64,000 nt of DNA from Neisseria sicca (GTDB lineage: Bacteria; Pseudomonadota; Gammaproteobacteria; Burkholderiales; Neisseriaceae): contig NZ_CP072524.1 in the NCBI RefSeq assembly GCF_017753665.1, forward strand, positions 1,054,001 through 1,118,000. The letters are read 5' to 3'. This document shows, one piece after another, positions 63,552-64,000 of this stretch. Under the pieces are notes generated by a model that had not been told where the DNA came from, ran no database searches, and was given only the letters and a program-made list of their open reading frames with translations. The translations under genes and the position numbers were made by a program. The first letter of the stretch is position 1, and each line of letters starts with the position of its first letter.

Positions 63552-64000
63552 ATGCCCGATTTCCTTCCCGTCCCACCTGCCGAACTGTGGCAGGCAACGC
63601 TTGAACACCTACGCCTCTCCCTGATTGCCCTGCTTTGCGCCGTCGCGCTTGCCGTGCCGCTCGCCGTATGGCTAGCGGACAAACGTCGTTGGGCGGAAGG
63701 TGTTTTACAGGTAACCAATATCCTGCAAACCATTCCCTCCCTTGCGCTGCTTGGTTTGCTGATTCCCTTCGTCGGCATCGGTTCGCCGCCGGTTTTGATC
63801 GCGCTGACGCTCTACGCCCTGTTGCCGATTTTTCAGAACACCTATCTCGGTTTGAGCCAAATCGATCCTGCCATTAAAGAAGCGCACACCGCGTTCGGCT
63901 TGTCCCGTTGGCAGGCGTTGTGGCGCATTGAATTGCCGATGGCGCTGCCCGCCATGATTTCCGGCATCCGCACCGCGTCCGTATTGATTATCGGCACGGC
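63552..64000 (+). CDS. osmoprotectant-type ABC transporter permease (cut by window edge)
   Basis: The first 149 codons of an inner-membrane permease. LRLSLIALLCAVALAVPLAVWLADKRR is the first helix, and ILQTIPSLALLGLLIPFVGIGSPPVLIALTLYALLPIFQNTYLGL matches glycine-betaine/choline permeases of the OpuBB/OpuCB group. The EAA loop IKEAHTAFGLSRWQALWRIELPMALP is complete. In neisseriae this permease is often fused to its binding protein; the window ends before that can be seen. Confidence 0.85.
   Translation, partial: MPDFLPVPPAELWQATLEHLRLSLIALLCAVALAVPLAVWLADKRRWAEGVLQVTNILQTIPSLALLGLLIPFVGIGSPPVLIALTLYALLPIFQNTYLGLSQIDPAIKEAHTAFGLSRWQALWRIELPMALPAMISGIRTASVLIIGT

Overview
The window is chromosomal DNA of a commensal Neisseria. 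The DNA-uptake sequence AGGTCGTCTGAA, alone or as inverted pairs behind genes, is found throughout, and this 12-mer is the dialect I associate with the N. mucosa/sicca/macacae group. A Correia repeat-enclosed element (CREE), a Neisseria-type isc operon without adjacent hscA/fdx, and neisserial potABC, cysG, cah and lldD agree with this. No rRNA or tRNA gene was seen.

Positions 1-38,000 are mostly housekeeping genes: nnrD, a b561-type cytochrome, a lone MlaC paralogue, radC, the polyamine importer potABC followed by an amine oxidase, ribonucleotide reductase (nrdA, nrdB and a YfaE-type ferredoxin, with an AT-rich orphan gene between nrdA and nrdB), the iron-sulfur operon iscR-iscS-iscU-iscA with hscB nearby, lldD, an SPOUT methyltransferase, rpoE with its anti-sigma factor, tilS, accA, hslR, a porin, recD, rlmJ, dinB, and sulfur assimilation genes cysH, cysD and cysG with an alpha-carbonic anhydrase. 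The isc operon is unusually full of passengers: a gene of unknown function, a 42-residue peptide ending like NrdA, a VbhA-like antitoxin with a gutted Fic toxin remnant, and a helix-hairpin-helix protein. arfA, with its built-in transcription terminator, lies opposite between iscA and hscB.

Positions 38,464-62,712 form a large defence locus. A type I-C CRISPR-Cas system is read on the minus strand: cas3, then cas5c-cas8c-cas7c-cas4-cas1-cas2, a leader, and an array of 62 repeats. Between cas3 and cas5c sits an 11-kb seven-gene module: an SNF2-type helicase, an NdpA-like nucleoid protein, a probable PD-(D/E)XK protein, an unknown protein, a type III-like Mod methyltransferase, an N-terminal fragment of a DUF1016 protein and a Res-type helicase-nuclease. 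An AT-rich gene also interrupts cas4-cas1. Directly before cas5c is a degenerate two-repeat mini-array. Its short spacer matches, next to a TTC PAM, a site about 130 bp upstream of cas3, which suggests a Cascade-guided autorepressor of cas expression. cas3 itself carries a 35-codon in-frame Correia insertion. Two array spacers contain DNA-uptake sequence, and two others target synonymous variants of one 10-codon stretch.

The right end holds a CopZ-like metal-binding protein and the start of an osmoprotectant-type ABC permease.

Most inverted uptake-sequence pairs are annotated as terminators on structure alone. Functions come from motif and family recognition by eye; no database search was possible.
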